Origin: Anaerolineales bacterium
GTDB taxonomy: Bacteria > Chloroflexota > Anaerolineae > Promineifilales > Promineifilaceae
Assembly: GCA_020432595.1 (NCBI GenBank)
Contig: JAGQGA010000293.1
Coordinates: forward strand, 1-6,817
Direction: 5' to 3'
DNA length: 6,817 nucleotides
Made by a program: the position numbers and the translations under genes
The notes under the pieces: model-generated
Told to the model about the DNA's origin: nothing
The model's input: only the letters and a program-made list of their open reading frames with translations
Database searches by the model: none
Shown: positions 4,541-6,817 of the stretch, piece by piece
How the letters are laid out: each line of letters starts with the position of its first letter
Numbering within the stretch: position 1 is the stretch's first letter

Positions 4541-6694
4541 ATGGTCAAAAGCCACCACGAAATTATCCGCGTTCGTCCGCGTTTGTCCGCGTCCCATTTG
4601 TGGCTGCTGGCATTAACGGCCGTTCCCCTCCTCCTCACCCTGGCTTGGGGGCCTCATTTTGCTGACGACACCTACCGCCTACTGGCCGCCGCGCAGGGGT
4701 TTGGGCTGTCGCTTCGTCCATCGCTGCTGGGCTGGGGCGTACTGCGGCTGCTGGCACGGATGGGCGCAGATTTGGCGTGGTGGTCGCTGCTGGGCAGCGG
4801 GCTGGGCTGGGGATTAACGGCCGTTTTTCTCCACCTCGCCATCCAGCAGCGAAGCCCACAAACGGCCGTTCTTGCCCCGCTGCTGCTGGCCTTTGCCCCC
4901 GTTTTTTTGCCTGCGCTGGGAACGGCCGTTATTGGGGCCGTGGCACTAGGCTGGCTGGCAATTTGGCTGGGGGAGCGAGGGGCATGGGGGTGGCAAACGG
5001 CCGTTTTGTGCTTGCTGCCATTTGTTTATTTTGACTTGGCAATGGTGGTGCTGCTGGTGCTGCTGTGGGGATGGTGCTGGTGGCAAACGGGACAAATGTC
5101 GCTGCGGGCGGGCGGGCTGCTGCTGGTCGCCATCACAGCCGCTACCGCTGCCCAGTTGGCGTGGCGACAGCCGATAGCTCTTGGCAATGGGCAATGGTGG
5201 GCGGCATGGCGGCAGCTTGTGGCCGAAAATGAGCTGTTTTGGCTGCTGCCGCTGCTGTTTGGGGCAGGTCTGTGGCGGCAAAGGGGTCACGTGGTCGCCG
5301 CTTGGGGTGCGTTGGGGCTGTTGTTTGGTGGGGCGATGGCGGTGCTGGTATTTTACTGCACGGCGTTGTTTTTGGGACACGGAAGGACGCGGAAGGACAC
5401 GGAGCGGGTTTGGGAAGTGGGGGCACTGTTTTTGCTGTTGCTGTTGGCGGGGGGGCAGGTGATTTGGTGGGTGGGGCGATGGCAAGAACGGCCGTTTGCC
5501 ATCTATGAAATTGAAAACGAGGCGGCGGCGTGGCTGCACGACCACACGGCGCAGTCGGCCACGGTGGCGGCTCCGGCGCGGGTGGGATATTTGGCAAAAC
5601 GGCCGTTGGCTGCCGCCAGCCAGCAGCCCGATTATGTGGTGGTGCTGCGAACGCTGGAAGCCGACCAATTGCGGCGGCAGGCGGCGTTTCAGGAAAATTA
5701 CGAGGCGGTGGCCGTGTTTGCCACCCCGTATGATTCGGCCGCACCGCTGACGGTGTGGGGGCTGCGGCAGACGGTCTATGGGCTGGGTGCGGGGCAGCCG
5801 CTGAATGTGGTCGTGCCAGAAACGGCCGTTATCGTCGGCTCCCAACTGGGACAGCTTGCGCCGGGTGAACCGTTGACTGTGACGCTGTGGGCGCGGGCAG
5901 AACGGCCGTTTGCCGTGCAATTGCGGCTCATTTCCCCCGACGGACAGGAATGGGCCAGCAGCCAAACCATGCTGCCCGTTTGGGCCGGCACGGCCGCGCA
6001 AACCATCCTCCTGCCCACCCCCGCCGACCTGCCGCACGGGGCGTATCTGGTCAACTTTTCCCTGCTGGAACCAGAAAGCAGCGATTTGCTGGCGCTCTAT
6101 CGCAACGACGATTTTAACCCACTGGATCGGGTGGGGCTGGGGAGCGTGGCGGTGGCGTGGGCAAAGACGGCCCCATGCGACACGCCGACCACAGACGACG
6201 AACCACAGACGGCCAGCGACGATTGTGGTCTGTCGTCCGTCGTCCGTCGTCTCCAAACCGAAAATTTAACCTTCGTGCCTATTCAAGCCAATTTCGGCAA
6301 CCAAATTACCCTGTTGGGCTATGCGCTCAACGACAATTTTGCGCGTGGCGGCGAACCGCTGCGGCTGACGCTTTTCTGGGAAGGGCAACGCTCCCCCGAC
6401 AACAACTATGTGGTCTTTGTCCATCTGCTGGACGAGGCGGGGCAGTTGGTGACGAATCATGATGGGGTGCCGGTAAACGGCCGTTATCCCACCACCGCCT
6501 TCCGCCCCGGCGACATTGTGGCCGATGAACACCCGCTGCTGCTGGACGGCGGGCTGGCGGCGGGGAGCTACCGGCTGGCGGTGGGGCTGTATTTGCCGGA
6601 AACGGGGGAGCGGCTGCCGGTGTGGGGGGCGGATGGGGTGGAGATGGTGGGTGGGGTGGTGGAATTAACGGCCGTTGAGATTCCATTTAACTAG
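4541..6694 (+). CDS. Multi-pass membrane GT-C-like protein with two C-terminal beta-sandwich modules
   Basis: This 717-residue protein has about ten hydrophobic segments between residues 19 and 312, followed by a large extracytoplasmic part. After the first helix comes HFADDTYRLLAAAQGF (39-54); the Asp42-Asp43 pair sits where GT-C glycosyltransferases keep catalytic acids, but the family match is otherwise weak. Residues 321-410 (NEAAAWLHDHTAQSATVA, RVGYLAKRP, DYVVVLR) resemble the soluble region after the membrane part of Chloroflexota glycosyltransferases. Module 1 is about 425-540 (PGEPLTVTLWARAE, GAYLVNFSLL) and module 2 about 584-712 (LLGYAL, LRLTLFWEG, VVFVHLLDEAG, FRPGDIVADEH, GSYRLAVGLYLPETGERLP). 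Module 2 matches residues 681-795 of the divergent protein. The ATG at 4541 is the first start after an in-frame TAA at 4526-4528. Residues 9-18 come from a dispersed repeat, so the native protein may once have begun near residue 19. Eleven AACGGCCGTT decamers occur in it. It may be an active glycosyltransferase or a degenerate partner of its divergent neighbour. Confidence 0.82.
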   Translation: MVKSHHEIIRVRPRLSASHLWLLALTAVPLLLTLAWGPHFADDTYRLLAAAQGFGLSLRPSLLGWGVLRLLARMGADLAWWSLLGSGLGWGLTAVFLHLAIQQRSPQTAVLAPLLLAFAPVFLPALGTAVIGAVALGWLAIWLGERGAWGWQTAVLCLLPFVYFDLAMVVLLVLLWGWCWWQTGQMSLRAGGLLLVAITAATAAQLAWRQPIALGNGQWWAAWRQLVAENELFWLLPLLFGAGLWRQRGHVVAAWGALGLLFGGAMAVLVFYCTALFLGHGRTRKDTERVWEVGALFLLLLLAGGQVIWWVGRWQERPFAIYEIENEAAAWLHDHTAQSATVAAPARVGYLAKRPLAAASQQPDYVVVLRTLEADQLRRQAAFQENYEAVAVFATPYDSAAPLTVWGLRQTVYGLGAGQPLNVVVPETAVIVGSQLGQLAPGEPLTVTLWARAERPFAVQLRLISPDGQEWASSQTMLPVWAGTAAQTILLPTPADLPHGAYLVNFSLLEPESSDLLALYRNDDFNPLDRVGLGSVAVAWAKTAPCDTPTTDDEPQTASDDCGLSSVVRRLQTENLTFVPIQANFGNQITLLGYALNDNFARGGEPLRLTLFWEGQRSPDNNYVVFVHLLDEAGQLVTNHDGVPVNGRYPTTAFRPGDIVADEHPLLLDGGLAAGSYRLAVGLYLPETGERLPVWGADGVEMVGGVVELTAVEIPFN
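4566..4594 (+). repeat. 29-bp dispersed repeat, copy 4 (at the N-terminus of the 717-residue gene)
   Basis: This is an exact 29-base match to the reverse complement of copy 1. It begins 25 bases after the ATG and is translated as IRVRPRLSAS (9-18), directly ahead of the first membrane helix. The same peptide appears at 491-499 of the divergent protein although the surrounding sequences are unrelated. Confidence 0.85.
5375..5403 (+). repeat. Related short repeat in the 717-residue gene
   Basis: Three units of the type GGACRCGGAA follow one another (GGACACGGAA, GGACGCGGAA, GGACACGGA). They resemble the 10-base unit of the 29-bp repeat (GGACGCGGAC on the same strand) but differ in the last bases. 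They encode GHGRTRKDTER (279-289), a basic loop between two membrane helices. Confidence 0.5.
6187..6252 (+). repeat. Low-complexity repeat in an interdomain linker
   Basis: GACCACAGACGACG, AACCACAGACGG and the rc-like TGTGGTCTGTCGTCCG plus CGTCCGTCGTC crowd into 66 bases. GACCACA (6187-6193) and TGTGGTC (6224-6230) are exact reverse complements. The stretch encodes residues 549-571, a polar linker exactly between the two beta-sandwich modules of the 717-residue protein. It looks like another in-frame repeat insertion. Confidence 0.5.
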
Positions 6695-6722
6695 CAACTT
6701 GTCGGACTCGTAAGAATAGTAG

Positions 6723-6806
6723 CGCGGATAACGGGGATTTTGGCGGATTTACACGGATACTTTTGTTTGATCCACGAAAATCCGCTCCGATCCACGTTGC
6801 CATTTT
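6723..6806. repeat. Inverted-repeat dispersed element, copy B (intergenic)
   Basis: This copy starts 29 bases after the stop of the 717-residue gene. It shares the ordered blocks CGCGGATAAC (6723-6732), GCGGATTT (6743-6750), AAATCCGC (6778-6785), CGATCCACGT and TGCCATTTT (6798-6806) with copy A inside the 821-residue gene. Its arms GCGGATTT and AAATCCGC are reverse complements. The rest of 6695-6817 holds no gene that I can see; the element may continue past the window edge. Confidence 0.7.
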
Positions 6807-6817
6807 TTGCCAACAAG

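Larger units (their letters stand above)
269..6676. repeat. Highly iterated palindrome AACGGCCGTT (20 copies)
   Basis: Copies start at 269, 2385, 2513, 2892, 3069, 3648, 4155, 4165, 4359, 4615, 4816, 4861, 4921, 4996, 5487, 5598, 5821, 5901, 6476 and 6667. All 20 lie inside coding sequence: 1 in the left gene, 8 in the 821-residue gene, 11 in the 717-residue gene. None is in the secreted-protein gene or the spacers. A given 10-mer is expected well under once in a window of this size. Fourteen are read as TAV (usually in membrane helices), four as RP and two as NGR. The pattern is like the HIP1 octamer of cyanobacteria, with a different sequence. Confidence 0.95.

Noticed and set aside
4946..6256. 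436-codon open frame on the minus strand opposite the 717-residue gene
   Set aside because: Its product is rich in Arg, Pro, Gln and His with no helices or motifs, as expected for the antisense of a GC-rich membrane-protein gene. The plus-strand frame has clear domains.
1..6817. tRNA, rRNA, riboswitch or origin of replication
   Set aside because: No cloverleaf, rRNA segment, known aptamer core or cluster of DnaA-box-like sites was seen on either strand.

Overview
This window is probably from a filamentous-type Chloroflexota (Anaerolineae or Caldilineae-like) bacterium. The support is indirect. There are several GT-C membrane glycosyltransferase-like genes carrying C-terminal beta-sandwich domains, and a secreted protein with a 'YLPIAYK'-type stretch just after its signal peptide. 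The large genes are GC-rich, and the DNA is full of short iterated palindromes and 'TCCGCGTTCGTCCGCG'-like dispersed repeats. No rRNA, tRNA or other taxonomic marker is present, so this assignment is an inference.

Layout from left to right. (1) Positions 1-655, minus strand: the N-terminal 218 codons of a polytopic membrane protein of GT87/GT39-like (GT-C) character, GTG start, running off the left edge. (2) A 58-base gap holding a strong hairpin that touches the ribosome binding site of gene 1. (3) Positions 714-1766, minus: a secreted protein with a signal peptide, a fibronectin-III-like domain and a concanavalin/LamG-like beta-sandwich. Its base composition is visibly more AT-rich than the neighbours. 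(4) Positions 1767-1940: spacer with an intrinsic terminator for the upstream gene. (5) Positions 1941-4406, minus: an 821-residue GT39/PMT-like glycosyltransferase with an N-terminal extension and a C-terminal beta-sandwich. (6) Positions 4407-4540: a divergent promoter region with two promoter-like sequences placed so that both mRNAs would be nearly leaderless, and a perfect 15-bp hairpin between them. (7) Positions 4541-6694, plus: a 717-residue membrane protein with two beta-sandwich modules, the last matching the C-terminal domain of the divergent gene. (8) Positions 6695-6817: no gene; a copy of a dispersed palindromic repeat.

The genes look like a cell-surface glycosylation locus: three membrane proteins likely to use lipid-linked sugars on the outer face of the membrane, plus one exported protein with a carbohydrate-binding-type fold. 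The substrate cannot be told from sequence.

The most notable signal lies in the DNA beneath the genes. The 10-bp palindrome AACGGCCGTT occurs 20 times, always inside coding sequence and never in the secreted-protein gene. Four copies of a 29-bp repeat and one copy of a longer inverted-repeat element sit in frame inside, or at the start of, the two glycosyltransferase-like genes, where they are translated as linker peptides (for example RVRPRLSAS in both proteins). This resembles the coding palindromic elements known from Rickettsia, in a different lineage.
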